Of a DNA stretch of 64,000 nucleotides, positions 1-13,160 are shown piece after piece. The notes under the pieces were generated by a model. The model saw only the letters and a program-made list of their open reading frames with translations. It was not told the DNA's origin and ran no database searches. Made by a program: the position numbers and the translations under genes. The stretch lies in assembly GCF_003945595.2 (NCBI RefSeq), contig NW_024104376.1, positions 2,542,001 through 2,606,000 on the forward strand, read 5' to 3'. The first letter of the stretch is position 1; each line of letters opens with the position of its first letter. The DNA is from Pipra filicauda. Lineage: Eukaryota > Chordata > Aves > Passeriformes > Pipridae.

Positions 1-3000
1 TTTGATGGCTCTAGTGAATGAGACATTGAACCACACACTGAGTCACAATGATAGAATCAAATGTTAAAGACTGATCTATTTATTGCTCTGCAGCTCTCTT
101 GTGCTGTCAATAACACAGACCTCGTGTTGTATTTTTTTTTAAGTATGAAATTGTTTAATTAAAGGACTATTTCATAATGCACATGACAGGTTATCTTTGG
201 AAGAGAGTGATGTTTGTAAAATGTTCATGTACTCCACTGCGGTCCTTCAGAAGAGGCAAGTAAACCGATTCAAAATTTGTAGAACGAATATAAAAACTTA
301 ATTTGGCTTCAAGTACAGTAGTCAGATTCAGATTTTTTAGATTCCCTTCTTTTCATAACTTCAGAATTTAGGAAGAAGTACTAAACTCCCAAATTTAGAT
401 TCTAAAAATAAAATGGTAAAATCAGTGAGTTTTTTTTTTCATAGTGTTAAAGTAGTTTAATGTAATCATATTTTATTTTTTTTAAAAAGTCACTGCAGGA
501 AATAAAGAGACAAAAAATATAAGATCATTACAAAAGAACAACATAAATATATTTTCTCTGAAAAGATAAATAAGAAATGTAAAGTAAAGCTAAAATAAGA
601 GGAATAAGGTAAAATAAGGCAGAAAATAAGGCTAAAAGCTAAATTATTGACTTAAAAAAATAAGCTTACATAGTCTTTTAATATGAAAAAAGCCAAAACA
701 AAACAAAACCTGAGAGGATAGTTGTGAAACAACTGATGCATGAAGTTATGTTTAAGGCATTTAGAACATCAAAACTATTAAACCGATATTAAGCTATCCT
801 CATAGGAGATAATAGCCCTGTCAAAATTAGATAGCTCTTCCCATTCATCTATTCAAAATGATTGTGAAACATTTGGATGGTAATGGGAATGGAGCACTGG
901 AGGACTCTCATGTAGTGAATACAGTGCAACTATTATTAAGATTTATTTGATGTTTTACATCACTGAATTTTACATGAGTAGTCATTACAGTCACAGGAAG
1001 AAGTTAATTGAGTTTGTAGTTCTCTTTGTAGCAACTGAATAGATTTCTCCTGCTGCCTGAGAGTTCGGTGATATGTAGAAATACCGTTAACGAAGAAATT
1101 ACATACTTTGGAAAGTTATCCTGTTAACAAATATTATTGATATGACATCTTCTACTCTCTTCTTTAAATTTCAAGACTTATAAAAATGTAACACAAAATA
1201 TAGACAGTATAATGAATATTAATTTGGGAAGAAATATATACAGAAATTAGTTTTTGTTGGCTACTTGGGGTAGATAATGTCTTTCTGAGTGAACTTACAG
1301 GGGCACTAAAGACTGGCAGCAAATTTAGATAAATGCTTTTTTAATTGCCAGGTTTTAAAACAAAGGACATGACACAAGTGGTGTCAAGGAGTATTCTAGC
1401 AAGATGTTTCAGAAGAGTATTGCACAATTCGAGCACTTCAAGGTGGAAGTATTTAATCACACTTGCTGTTATGAAATATTTTGTTATTCAAGTCAAAACT
1501 ACAGATATGAATAAATATGAATGGAATTATATTTGGAGGTGGATAATCAACTTAAAAGATTTTTAGTTTGATAATATCTTGAATAAGGACATTTATTTAC
1601 TTAGACATGAGGTCAAAAGGGTACATTTTAAATCAGCAGAGAAACCACAAATATTTTTACGTAGCTTGACATTTTTAATTTCCATGCTTTTTTGATTTTG
1701 CTTTCAGTAAAATTATCAGCCATATATGTTATAGTAAAGTGTTATTTTCTCTTTGGGAATATTTTTTTATTAGAGAGTATGTAAGCAGCTCACAGAACTA
1801 GATTTGTCACAGTCTTCATTAACATAAATCCGTTTTCTGGTTTTCTCATGAGAAAAAAAAAAGTGATTGATTCTGTAATGTTCTGCCTGGTGGTTTGTAT
1901 TTTATATTTACAAGTGTTCCTTGTCTTTTTCAATACCTGTTTCTTTTCATGTGAATGCTAAAATTACCTGTCTATATAAGGTTGGCTGTAGAGAGTTTAT
2001 TGCCTCCTGACACCAGTTACATGCACAGAGTGCAACCTGCTGAAGTCTTGTCTTTGCGGTTCATATGGTCATCAGAAACCAAAATAAAAACATATCCTTG
2101 TGTCATAACGTTATACCTTGTAATTGGTACATCTTGTGCAATTCCTTCAGTGGGGATTACCCTTTCTTTCCTGTAAACTGAAATCTTTCGTGTAAGCAGT
2201 GTTTAGACATACTCTTTTGTAAAACCGATCTTATCAGGATTATACAGAGCTTCCCACTTTTCTACAGGGGTTAAGGAGTGCTCACCACAAATGGTATGAC
2301 TATTTCAACTAGAAAAATGAGATCTTTTCAGAAAGGGTTTTTTTAAAAAAAGTCTTGATATTTGATATTTTTTTTAATGGAACAAAAGCTATTGTATTTC
2401 TGTGAAGACCATATACTGAGTAGCATATGTGGAGTTAGCCAACTCCCTCTTAGGGATGTAAGGAAGCCCCTGTTAGTTTATTATCCATTATTCCAATGAC
2501 TAATAAACAGGCTTGAGTATTTTGTAAGTTTTATTGATGTTGGAAAATGATTCATTGAAATGTCACAGAAATAGCCTTATAAAACTTCAGAAATATGTCT
2601 CATTGTTATGCCTTACTCCTCCCTTCTTTTCCACCTACCAACCTTCTGCTAGCCCACTACCCCACTTCATATGTATTTTCATGCCAGAACAAGACAAAAC
2701 TCATACAAGACTTGCAAGAGAAACATTTAGCACTTAAAAAATACAAGGACTGGCATTGCTTTTTATTTGGTAGTTGTTGTGTTGTTTCATTTGGTTTTGT
2801 GGGATTTTTATTGGTTTTGATCTCACATCAGATATATTAGGATTAGAATTGGTTGAGGAAAAAAATTAAGTTTTTATTCTGACTCAGAATGAAAACTAGC
2901 AAATTTGTCTTATTTTCATGGGGGAGAGGGGTGTGGGGGTGGTATGTGTGTATGAAAAGAAATGTCAGAAATGTTTGAATAATTGTATTCCATTCTAAGC

Positions 3001-3714
3001 AATAAAGCAGAATGGTGCAAGTGGCTCTTCTCATCTCTTGAGATGATACCTGCAAACCCACCGGGGGGCTGAGGGGGGGGTCAAGAACTGTCAAATTTCC
3101 TTTCAATATGTTACTACAGGCAATTTAATTCATATGGATCCATACATAAAATATTGAAAAGATAAAATTATAATGAACCTGCATGTTGTCAGCTGATTTG
3201 GAACATCTGGGTATATGGCGTTCCCTGCCACTAAGGCAAAGAAATACCAGCAGAAGCAACAGTTTGTGGTTCTGTTTTCTGACCAGCTACTAGTGAGAGA
3301 TTTTCCCAGTGCTGAGGTTCTGGAATTTCAAGTTTCATTTCAGACTCAAGGAAAAATATGTTGTATTTGTAGAGAATTTCCTGTTGCAGCCTTGGATATT
3401 TCTTCCTGCTACCCTTTCCAGGTTTTCCTGACATTGTTCATCCCAGTCCCTGCTTGTGCCTGTCACTCCCACCTCTTCTCCTGCAACCCAACTGCTACTA
3501 TATTTTTCATTTTACCATCCTAATTCTTGCCCGATTCATCTGCCTTGTACATTCCTGCCACTTCACTTCCTCGTTACCCAAATCTGCCTGCCTTTTCCTT
3601 TCTTCTTTTATGCCCTAGTTTCATGTTTTCATTCAGTCACGGTCTCTGCAGGCTCAATTCTTGGCTACAAGTTCCAGCATTTTTCATCTCTTCATGTAAA
3701 GCACTTTGTCCCTT

Positions 3715-4180
3715 TTCTTGATCATTCTAGTTGCCCTTTTTTGTATATTTTGGAATTCCACTTTGTCCTTGAGTTGCAACAAGAACTGCAGGTAGTACCC
3801 TAAATGGGGGACACCAGTGCTTGATGTACAGGCAGGAAGGTGCTCAGTGCCATGTTCCTAAATGCTATTCCCAGTGATACCCATCAGGTTCTTGGCTTCC
3901 TTGGCTTGTAGGCATGGTTTAGATTGTTTTCCCCTAGATTAATCACTTTACATTTGTCTACATTGAAGCTCTTCTGCCAGCTTTTTTACCACTTACTTCT
4001 GTAAAGTGTTAATGTAGTTCCTCGTTATCAGGACTGCACTTGGCTGCCTGAAAGAGTTTAACAGCATCCTCACACTTGGAGATGTCACCACCTTCTCATT
4101 TCTCTGGGTTATTAGTGAAAAGATTGAATAAAATTGGTTCTAGCCAGGATCCCTAGGAGGGATCACAGATCCTACTGTAC
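3715..4180 (-). mobile_element. Ancient CR1-type LINE fragment (antisense reverse-transcriptase region)
   Basis: Read on the minus strand, this resembles the late reverse-transcriptase region of CR1 elements. The + strand carries the typical antisense order: a 'gttgccctt' segment, then a run resembling 'aactgcaggtagtaccc', then the tail with 'aataaaattggttctagccaggatccct'. Divergence is high and reading frames are broken, so this is an old, inactive copy. Similarity may continue weakly to about 4480. Family assignment within CR1/L3 is uncertain. Confidence 0.6.
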
Positions 4181-6384
4181 ATAAAAGCACCTTTCCTTAG
4201 TCCTGCAGAAATATAATTTTTTAATAATCTTTGAAGTGGAACCTCCTATACCTCAGCTCCTTCTTGTGAGGAAATCATTAGAAATGTTAACTTCCTAAGT
4301 AATAATTTATTAAGATATGAGCAAATTTCATTTTTTTTTTATTCTTACTAAGCATTTAATGTGCTCAGTTTTGTGTGGAGATCCAAGTGTCAAACCCATG
4401 ACACGATAGTATCCCTTTTATTGCCAAATATCTGATACTGGATATTCTTTAATTCATCACAACACAATTTTGCTAATCTTTGTAATTCTTACTGTTTGTC
4501 TTGTCTTAATTTAATCTCAGAACAGACTTGTATCACATTTGCTGGATTTAGTATCAAAACATACATATCAGTCAGGCAGCTGGCTCAGAAAAGTTCTGTC
4601 TGAATCCTTACAATTTTGCAGTATTGTATCTTCTGAAAATTGCTATAATTCTGCCCATAATTTCTTTTAGTAACTTCATACTATGAGTCTGATGGGAAGT
4701 GATGTAAAGGACTAAAGGTATGAAATTTTGAAAACATAATTTTGGAAGTAAGGGACATAATTTACAGTGATAGTGTGAGGTTTAATTAATTCAGGTGAAG
4801 CATCATTCTTGAAAATTATTCTAAGGGAGGTCTAAGGGAGGTCTAGGAATCCTTATAAAGTCACATATTACTTGTACAGTTTTAGAAGGGCAGAGATTTT
4901 AGAGAGGCAGAGAGTATTAGAGGGTCATTGTATTTACTGGAATTGTAGAAAAGTGACCTTTCACCATCTGAGCAGGACAAATTAATTCACTTTTTTGTCC
5001 TCCATTAAAAATTCTTCTTCATGTATGTACCAGGTAAAATACATAGTGATCCTTCCCCCCTCCCATTCTCTTACTCTGCCCACCCCAGAGCATAGTTCCC
5101 TCATATAATTTATGGTGGTAACTAATTGAAGGACCTAGTCAGGGAGCTGTACAGAAACTGAGACTTGTTAAAATCAAGTCTTAACTTCTGTTTGGCCTCT
5201 TCTGGCCTCCACAAATGGCAGAGAGATTGCTCCATGGCCTTGCTGAGCTTCTCCAGGAACCATTGGCAGGATGCAGAGAGCAGATCCTCTGAGAAAAAAA
5301 TCATTAAGAGCAAACAATGCTAATCCGTGTTGTGAACAAAAATATTTAAAAGCTAGAACAAAGTTCAAACATTTTTAACTGTGCTTTTAAAAGGAATACT
5401 TAACTTTCTTTGCAGTTTTCCCTTGAATTTCAGGAATGATTTTGAGCCATCTGAGATCAGTAGTTTGTGTTAATATGCTCTTGCACTGCAAAAATACTTA
5501 ATTAACTGTAACTGTTTACTTTCAAAGACTTTGTTTTATTTTCAGTAACACAAGTCTGCAGAAGGAGGCTGTGTAAATAAATGCATTCATATGTAGATAA
5601 AGAATTACTTTTGTTGGATCATTTTTTATGAAGACAGGAAAATAATGTATGGATAAATACTTCTGAACTTGAAGATAATTAATGTTCTAATCTGAGGGCC
5701 AGTTTTATCACAGGGTTTCATTCAATGCATGCGATACCATTTGCATGCAACCAGCAATACCATTTCTTAGAAGAGATACCAATTCACTGTTATGGCATTT
5801 ACTGGCATAAACTGACCCAGTGTTAGACATGGGAGTAGGTGTCCTGATTTCTTAGAAACACGGAGGCCCAAGTGAAAGAAATTCCACATAATGAGCACCC
5901 AGAGAATGAAGACATTTTTGTTCAAGTGCCTAAAAATCAGTTTGCAAATAGTATGTTAGACAAATTTCAAGCTATTGGTCTTTCTTCTATAAGTTTTCTA
6001 TTTATATACTTTTTCTTCTGACTCTCATGAGTTTATATTCCATATTTGCTTGTTGAATAGTGGTGTAAACGCAGTGTTCACTCATTAAACTCCCAGTTTT
6101 ATGAAGCAAAACAGATGATTCTGTGACTTTCTTAGAGGTAAGGGGCCATCATTGGAAAGGCATCCTTGGTATTCTTGGTGGCCCTCTTCAAGTTTAGGCA
6201 GATGATATGGTTTCTCTAATTCATATTTGGTGTTGGACTCTAAAGAGCTTAAATATTTTTTACTTTCTTATCCCTCATTTCATATGCTCTTACACCAATC
6301 TGAACAGTACATTCTGGCCTAAAAATTGTACTTCAGCCCTTTCTATGTTCATCTCATTTTTGAGGTATGTGAAAGGGGGAGAAT

Positions 6385-6850
6385 AATGGAATCATGGAAT
6401 CATAAAACGGTTTGAATTGGAAGGAACCTTAAAGATCATCTAGTTCCAGCCCCCTGCATGGACAGGGTCACCTTTCACTAGACCAGGTGCTCAAAGCCAC
6501 ATCCAACCTGGCCTTGAACACTTGAAAAGGATCATCCACAACTTCTCTGGACAACCTGTTCCAGTTACTAATCATTCTCATGGTAAAGAATTTCTTTATA
6601 AGGTCTAATCTAAACCTACCCTCCTGCAGTTTAAAGCCATTTGCCCTTCTCTTATCACTCCATGCCCTTGTAAAAAGTTCCTGTCCAGCTCCCGTAGCCT
6701 TTAGGTACTGGAAGGTGCTATATGGTTACCTTGGAGCCTTCTCTTCTCCAGGCTGAACAACCTCAAGTCTCAGCCTGTATCCACAGCAGAGGTCTCCAGC
6801 CCTTTGAGCATCTTTGTGGCCTCCTTTGGACTTACTCCAACCGGTCCACA
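6385..6850 (-). mobile_element. CR1 LINE 3'-end fragment
   Basis: The left edge shows the reverse complement of the CR1 tail (repeated 'ggaatcat'), followed by 'ttggaaggaacct' and 'aagatcatctagttcc', which are hallmark antisense CR1 3' sequences. It continues through the antisense 'ctaaacctaccctcctgcagtt' and 'ccaggctgaacaacctcaa' blocks. It is 5'-truncated, as is usual for CR1, and non-coding. It sits in the NSMCE2 intron. Confidence 0.93.
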
Positions 6851-9800
6851 CTGTGGAAATCTTTAGCAGTTACAAGATCAGTGGTAGTTGTAGATCCCTT
6901 TGCTACTTAGCTGACTTTCCTGGAGCATTATACAAGACTCTTCAGCAGCTAACTTGGTGCTCTCTCTGCTAACACAGTGGCTGGGCACCTTTGCTGGAAT
7001 CACTTATAAAAGAATCACTTTTAATTTTACATAGCAGGTCCTCAAGCAAGGCATTAATAGAAAGTTATATAAAACGTCAAAACTAACAAAGACAGGCCAT
7101 AATGTGGGTTAGTTTGAGTGTCCTTGTAGTGTCAGCTTTTGAGGCAGAGCTAACTTTGGCCATAGGATTTAGATAGTTAACTCAGTCTGTACTGATATTA
7201 TTGTACATTTGCAATTAGCAAGTTGGACTATTATAACATAAAAATATAATTGGTTCTAATACAAGAACCTTCCTGACCATCCTACACTAAAATTTTTTAT
7301 CAGCTCTCCCAGCCCTTGTGTGCCTGCTGAGAAAGGGGCCCAATTGCAATTTGTGTTCCAAAAGAGATTTGCACCCTCAGAAAGCAAATCCTTGTAAACT
7401 GGACTGCATGGCAGACTGGTGTGCCATCACAACAAATAGTAATTACAGGCATGCTTGAAGCAAGACTTTCATAAAACTGAATGAAAAGTATGATTCATTT
7501 CAGAGGAAGACCGACCCACCCATTCAACCATTGACATGTCTGTTGTCTTCTTTTGCTTCTTCTTTTTCTTGTTTCAAAGGGAAATAGAATGTCTGAAATA
7601 GAAGACCTGCCTGAACATATTCCTCTTCTGTATTTAAATCAATTTGTAGAATAATGTTTTGATTATAAGGTTTCCTAATTTCTCAAATGTTAATAACTCT
7701 CTGCATTTCCACCCATCTATTTGTGTACTAATGACAAGTATTGCTCAGTGGATTAAATCTCCTGTTAACCTCTGATAAGAAATATGATTTCTAATCACAT
7801 TTGAGTATAAGTTGCTAATATTGTTAAGTGCTCTGTCTCAAAAGATTTACATACAGCATTAGAGCTGTGCATTATCTCATGATAGTTAATTCCTTTTGGA
7901 AAGAAATTTGTGATGTGGTACTGTTAACTAAGATTTCAGTTAGAGACTTGCTTTTGCAATAGTATAATCCTCAGCCCACTTTAAACATTCAAGCATCCAA
8001 TAACTAGATCTTTACGATGTTGCATATGAGAAAAGATGCCTGTGGCTACCTCCGCCAGACATGTTTGCAGGATTAAAGCAAGAGTGCAGTGGGGTGGTGC
8101 TAATGCTACTGGTTTCTACCAGTTTTTAGCCCTTTTTCAGGGTTTTAGATCAGTGTGAGCAGGATTCTAATTATGCTCTTCCAAATAAAATTTCCCCTGC
8201 ATCTTCAAAAGCACTTTTGTATTATTTGATATTTGTAATTGTATTTGATTTTTCATGCATGTATATGCTTTGTCTAAGTGTTACTTAAATTTTAAATTTT
8301 GTATGATCAAGAGACTAGACTAAATTTTTCTCAGGATGTTGGCCATGACAGCAGTGTATGTACAGAGGAATTTTCATCCTTCAGTGAGTTTAGGGACAAC
8401 AAGATGACTAGTACTGACATTAACAAGATGGCTGGTACTGCCCTTGTGGAGCTCACTTCATGGTCAGGATTGTAACAGAGAGTCAAATTCCCTCATTAAA
8501 AACTAAACCAAACCAAAAAGAACCCAGTCTATTTGTGATTCTGTCGGAAGACGAGAAAGTATTTCATAAGGTTCTTAGAAATTCACACTTCTCAGAAGTG
8601 AAAAGAGATAAAGTAATGTACATTGTAAGATCTATTGCTGGGTCAGTATGCAGACAGCAGAATGCATAACTTATATGGCAGCATATAATAGTGTATATGA
8701 TCAGTACCAATAGCTCAAATGCAGCCTCAGTTTACCAAATCCAACTGATCAAAACAACCAATTAGTCAAAGATGTATTCTTGTCTCCAGAGTGAACTTTA
8801 CTCTTGTGGAGACCTGATTAATGGGTTTTGGAGACCTGTAATGAGGGAGAGCTTAATTATTCAGATTCATTAGCTTGCAAAGATTTTGGATGATCCCACA
8901 TAATCCTGCTCGATCAGCATTCCAGAACATGTGCAACCTGTGTGTTTGACAACTGGTTGTGGTTTGTTTATGCATGCACTTTAAGCTTAAATGCCATGAT
9001 TTTCAGTAATGTTTTCCATTAACTGAAGAGGTCCCCTCTTCTAGACAACTGATTTTTAATGCTTATTTGAGAAGTTTCATTTTATATACTGCATGAGTTA
9101 TTATTAATTACGTGTATAGTGCCACAACAGCACTGCATGTTTACTATATAAAGATGTGTTCCCTCCCCCAGAATGCTTGAGATCCAAGATAAGTGAGACC
9201 AGACAATGAGAAAGCCATACAAGAAAAGGAGGGTGTGGAGTGAAACAAGAAACAGATAAGATGTAAAAAAAGAACCTGACAGATAGGCCTCTTGCAGGAG
9301 TAGGCTCTGTGAGCACTTTGCCCGTGAGGACCTTCTGACTGCTGCTGCACACACCTCATGCGCGGTGCAACTCCATGGAATCACCCACTTCCCTCTGCTC
9401 AGGCAGCACTGCGCTTGTTTTCCCAAAAATGTCCCTTTGCTTTTTCTTGTGCCACCCCTTCATAAGAAACACTCTCCAGAAGGAAAGGAGCCTTGTAAAA
9501 TGAATTTTCCTTCCCTCAAACCCCTTGTAATGACTTCTCTTGTAGAAACACCAGTAACCCCTTAACCAGTGCTAAACTAACGCTAATAATATCTTTTTAC
9601 TGATTAAAAGAAACTAAAAATGCTCTGTAAGTAAAAGCTGTATGTCCAGCTAATCTGTAGAAACAAACATGCTGCTTGTACATCATCACTCTCGCTCCAC
9701 CATCTGTTTGCTGCACATAACTATTATGTTTTGTCTTTAGTGAAGTGTTTCTTGGCTTTTAAACTTACACAGCTTAGCAGCTGAACACATAAACTTGTAG

Positions 9801-11127
9801 CAGTGAAAATTATCAAGAAGAAAAGTAGAAGGTGCTTTTGACAGAGAAGTAAGATTCTGTTCTGAACCTAAGCAAGGCATATCCCAGAGTAGGCAGTAGA
9901 TTTGAAAATAGCACTAAAGAGGTACAAGAAGACTGAAAGTCGGAAAGAGGAAAGACATTTTTCTTCTTTTGACAGAAATCTGGGAATAATGAACCCAGCA
10001 GCTCCTCTTTTATGACATCTCCAGCCATCAGCATGAGCCATTTCTAACCATTTCCATTTCTAACCACCAAGCAGCTTTCTGTCTGGGGAAGACTGGGCAA
10101 AATTCTCATTGGCTTTTATCAGTGAGATTCCCAGTGCACAAGAGTGAATTCAGAGATGCCTGTGATCACAGAGAGCATATCAAGGTCAGAGTGCTCCTTC
10201 CTTTTAAGAGCTCTTCCGATAGATCAACCTCTATAGTCTTTTACAGAAAAGTAGGCTAAAGCTTTTGATGGAAAAGTATGAGTAGAAATACTAACCTGTT
10301 ATTCTGTCTTAGACAAAATAATTCCACATCTAGGATTTAGCTAAATGTGTTGGGCTGAAAGAAGCTGTTGTAGGCTTGGCTTGTTTTCCACCTTTGTTAT
10401 AATTTTATTTATTTCATTGTTCTTGAGATGGCTGCAGTAGTTCTCCAGCAAAGTCTTGTCAGGGAAGATGCTTAGAGACCTATGGATGCTGCCAAGGCCA
10501 GGGAAAATATGGAGAATCTAGATGTTCCAGAAAGAACTTAAGGACTGCTGCAAACAATGCATCTTAGGTGTTCCACAGGAACAGCAGGAGAGGTACTGAA
10601 GCAACCACATATACATGCAAAGTAAATAGTTTGCTCTGCCACTGCATTAGCAAGGAAACCACTTCAAACAACTCTCCCTACCTAGGGAAAAATGTAGTAA
10701 TAATAAGCAATAGCATAAGTCTCCACTCCTTGCCCCAGAGGTTGTCTACTAATTCTTAGGAGCCTTTGCACTCTGCAGGCTTCCTTTTTCTATCCTCATT
10801 TGTCACTGGAAAAATATTTGTATGGGTCAGAGACACAGTGCAATTCAGAAAAAAGTATTATTAGAGAAAAAATGAGCACTTCTCCAGTGAATCCCTTTAC
10901 ATATGAAAAGTAAACAACAAACAATTCCTCTTCTCTGAGGAAAACAGAAACTTGTTAAAGAAGCTAGACATCCCTCCTGCTTGTGAGTTGCTGGAAGCCC
11001 ATTGTACTGATGCTTCTGAAGGGCAACTGAATGCACTTGCGAGGGTTTTCTTTTCTTTCATTTCAAAAGCATTCTCTGGTTTGAGATCTCACCATAGCTA
11101 ATTAAAACAAGAACACAGGGTGACATT

Positions 11128-11590
11128 AGTTATGCACCAGAGTGGGAGTCAGAAGATGTAAGTTCAGTTCCCAGCCCTGCCACTGACTTCCTGGGTGACC
11201 TTGGGTAAGCCTCTTGATGTTGATTTTCAAAAGACCTCTGGGGCCAAATTTTCATATTGAAGTTTGATTTTCAAAGGAGCTCAGTATCTACTGATTTCCA
11301 TGATGTTGATTATGGCCAGAATTTCAAGCGAGCTCAGCAAGAAATATGCTGAGCTCATTTGAAAATCAGGCTCTTAATCTTCTTCTGCCTCAGTTTCTCA
11401 TCTCTGACATTGCTGGTAAAATATTTCCCTTGTCTGTCCTGATTGTTTAGGCTATAGCTCTGCAATGCCAGAATTGTCTTTTCATGAATGTGTATAGTGT
11501 CTTGTACAATCTTGTTTGATCTCTGTTATGGTTTTTAGGCATTACTGTAATGATTGTTACACCAGTGTTCTGTTTTAGAAAAAAAAGAAA
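11128..11590 (+). mobile_element. MIR-like (CORE-type) SINE, interrupted by a palindromic element
   Basis: The left part (to 11210) has the tRNA-derived head and core typical of MIR-family SINEs: 'gggagtcagaagatgtaag', 'cccagccctgccactgactt', 'gggtgaccttggg'. After an interruption (11219-11370) the core resumes with 'tctgcctcagtttctcatct'. The tail near 11500-11570 carries 'cttgtacaatcttgtttgat' and 'ttaggcattactgtaat', which resembles a widespread amniote SINE tail. The copy is old and divergent. The family name is inferred by eye only. Confidence 0.65.
11219..11370. mobile_element. MITE-like palindromic element nested in the SINE
   Basis: This 152-bp insert splits the SINE core. Its right end (11344-11370, '...tgagctcatttgaaaatcagg') is nearly the reverse complement of an inner left segment at 11265-11287 ('tgattttcaaaggagctcag...'). 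A further copy of 'tgattttcaaaag' lies at the outer left edge (11221). The flanks are CTCTTGAT (11211-11218) and CTCTTAAT (11371-11378), a 7/8 match of the size hAT transposons generate. A non-autonomous hAT-like element is inferred. No transposase is present. Confidence 0.55.
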
Positions 11591-12882
11591 CTGTAATCAG
11601 AAGAAAGCTTAATTATTGTATTGGTTTTTGGATCTGGGTGAAGATCTGTACTAATTTCTTTAGTTTACTTGGGAGGATGTCATGTGGAAAACATCAAAAG
11701 CTGTATTTAAAATCAGGATATGTATGTTAGCTGACTTCTCTCATCCAGTAGGGACAGTTAATCTATCAGAGAAGCTGGTTAGATCAGTTCAGCGTGATTT
11801 GATTTGGCAAGAGACATATTGACTGCCTCTTACTACCTTGTTATCCTTCAGCTGTTTACAGTCCAATTGTTCAATAATTTGCTGAAGAATATTTTCAGGC
11901 ACTGAGTGGTGTGGAATTCCATACACCTTCCTGCCTCCTTGGTTACTAATGTGATTCCATTTGTAGTTCCTACTGCACCAGCTCTGTTTGCACTTTTCCC
12001 ACACTTGCTTTCATGCTCTTGCAACATCTCAGAGCAACATAACATTCTCTGTTGGCAAAGGTATAGAGTGCTTCTTCGCTTCATAAATGCTGTTTGCTTC
12101 CCGGGACCCACTACAACCCATTCCTGAAATTCCAGATCAGCATTGTCAGTGATAATCGAGCTCCTGGTTTCAAGCTCTGTGCTGTACAAGCTAGAGGCCA
12201 AATGTAGTAACTCAGGAATGCATGATTGCAAAGACTGTCACTTACCAAGGAACTCTGCTTACTGCTAAATGACTGCCCTTTCCACATACCTGTGGGTGTC
12301 ACTAACACGGTGACTCTTCCCTGTTGGATTTGTCATATATGGGTGGCCAGCACCTCAAGCAGCTGAAAGTTTGGAAGCAATCATTTCCTATGTTTACAAA
12401 ACCAGCAAGCCCTCACTGCTGTTTTGCAGATTCCCCATACTCCCTGGCTAGAAATAGTTATTATTCAAGTATGTGCCCTCTGAAGAGCCTTTTTGATACT
12501 TTATATGTTTTCCTTTATATGAAATGGGATGCTGTACCATGATCAGCTCTGCAATGAAAAAACTAGCAGGACAGCTCTAGGAAGTGTATGGTTGCAGAAG
12601 TTTTTCAGTTAAGGCTGAATGTGTTTTGTGATGGGGAGAGCTTAACTGTGCCATTTGTCTGTGACTAGCATTTTCTACTGTTGTATTTTTTAAAGGATAG
12701 AGTCCCTCTATGATCTTTACTAAAAGTGCTTTTCAGTTTCTTGATCTAACAAATAATTTTCCAAATTGTGTTCATGTTCTAATATTGGCATGCATGCCAT
12801 ATCAAGGTAGTATTTGATCCCAGAGAGCTGTTAACTGCCAGTGCTGGTATCTGCAAATAAAAGCTTGGAATCAGGGAAATAC

Positions 12883-13160
12883 AGGTGGTTTGGTTTCAAG
12901 AGATCCTTAGAGATCATCTAGTTTCAATCCCCCTGCCATGGGCAAAATCAGGTTTTTCAAAGGTCCATCCAACACTTTCACGCTTGGGGCATCCACAACT
13001 TCTCTGTTCCAGTGTCTTACCAGCCCCATACTGGTCTTCCTCACACCCAATCTAAATCTGTCCTCTTTCAGTTTAAAACCTCTGCCGCTTGTCCTGTCCC
13101 TGCAGGCTCTGACAAAAAAAGTCTCTCTCCATCTTCCTTACAATCCTCCTTTATATATTG
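12883..13160 (-). mobile_element. CR1 LINE 3'-region fragment, divergent
   Basis: The segment carries 'agagatcatctagtttcaat', 'ccctgccatgggcaaaatca' and 'ctaaatctgtcctctttcag' followed by 'ttaaaacctctgccgcttgt', all typical of antisense CR1. Compared with the other copies it has small deletions and lacks the terminal 8-bp tail. It is inactive and lies in the NSMCE2 intron. Confidence 0.85.
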
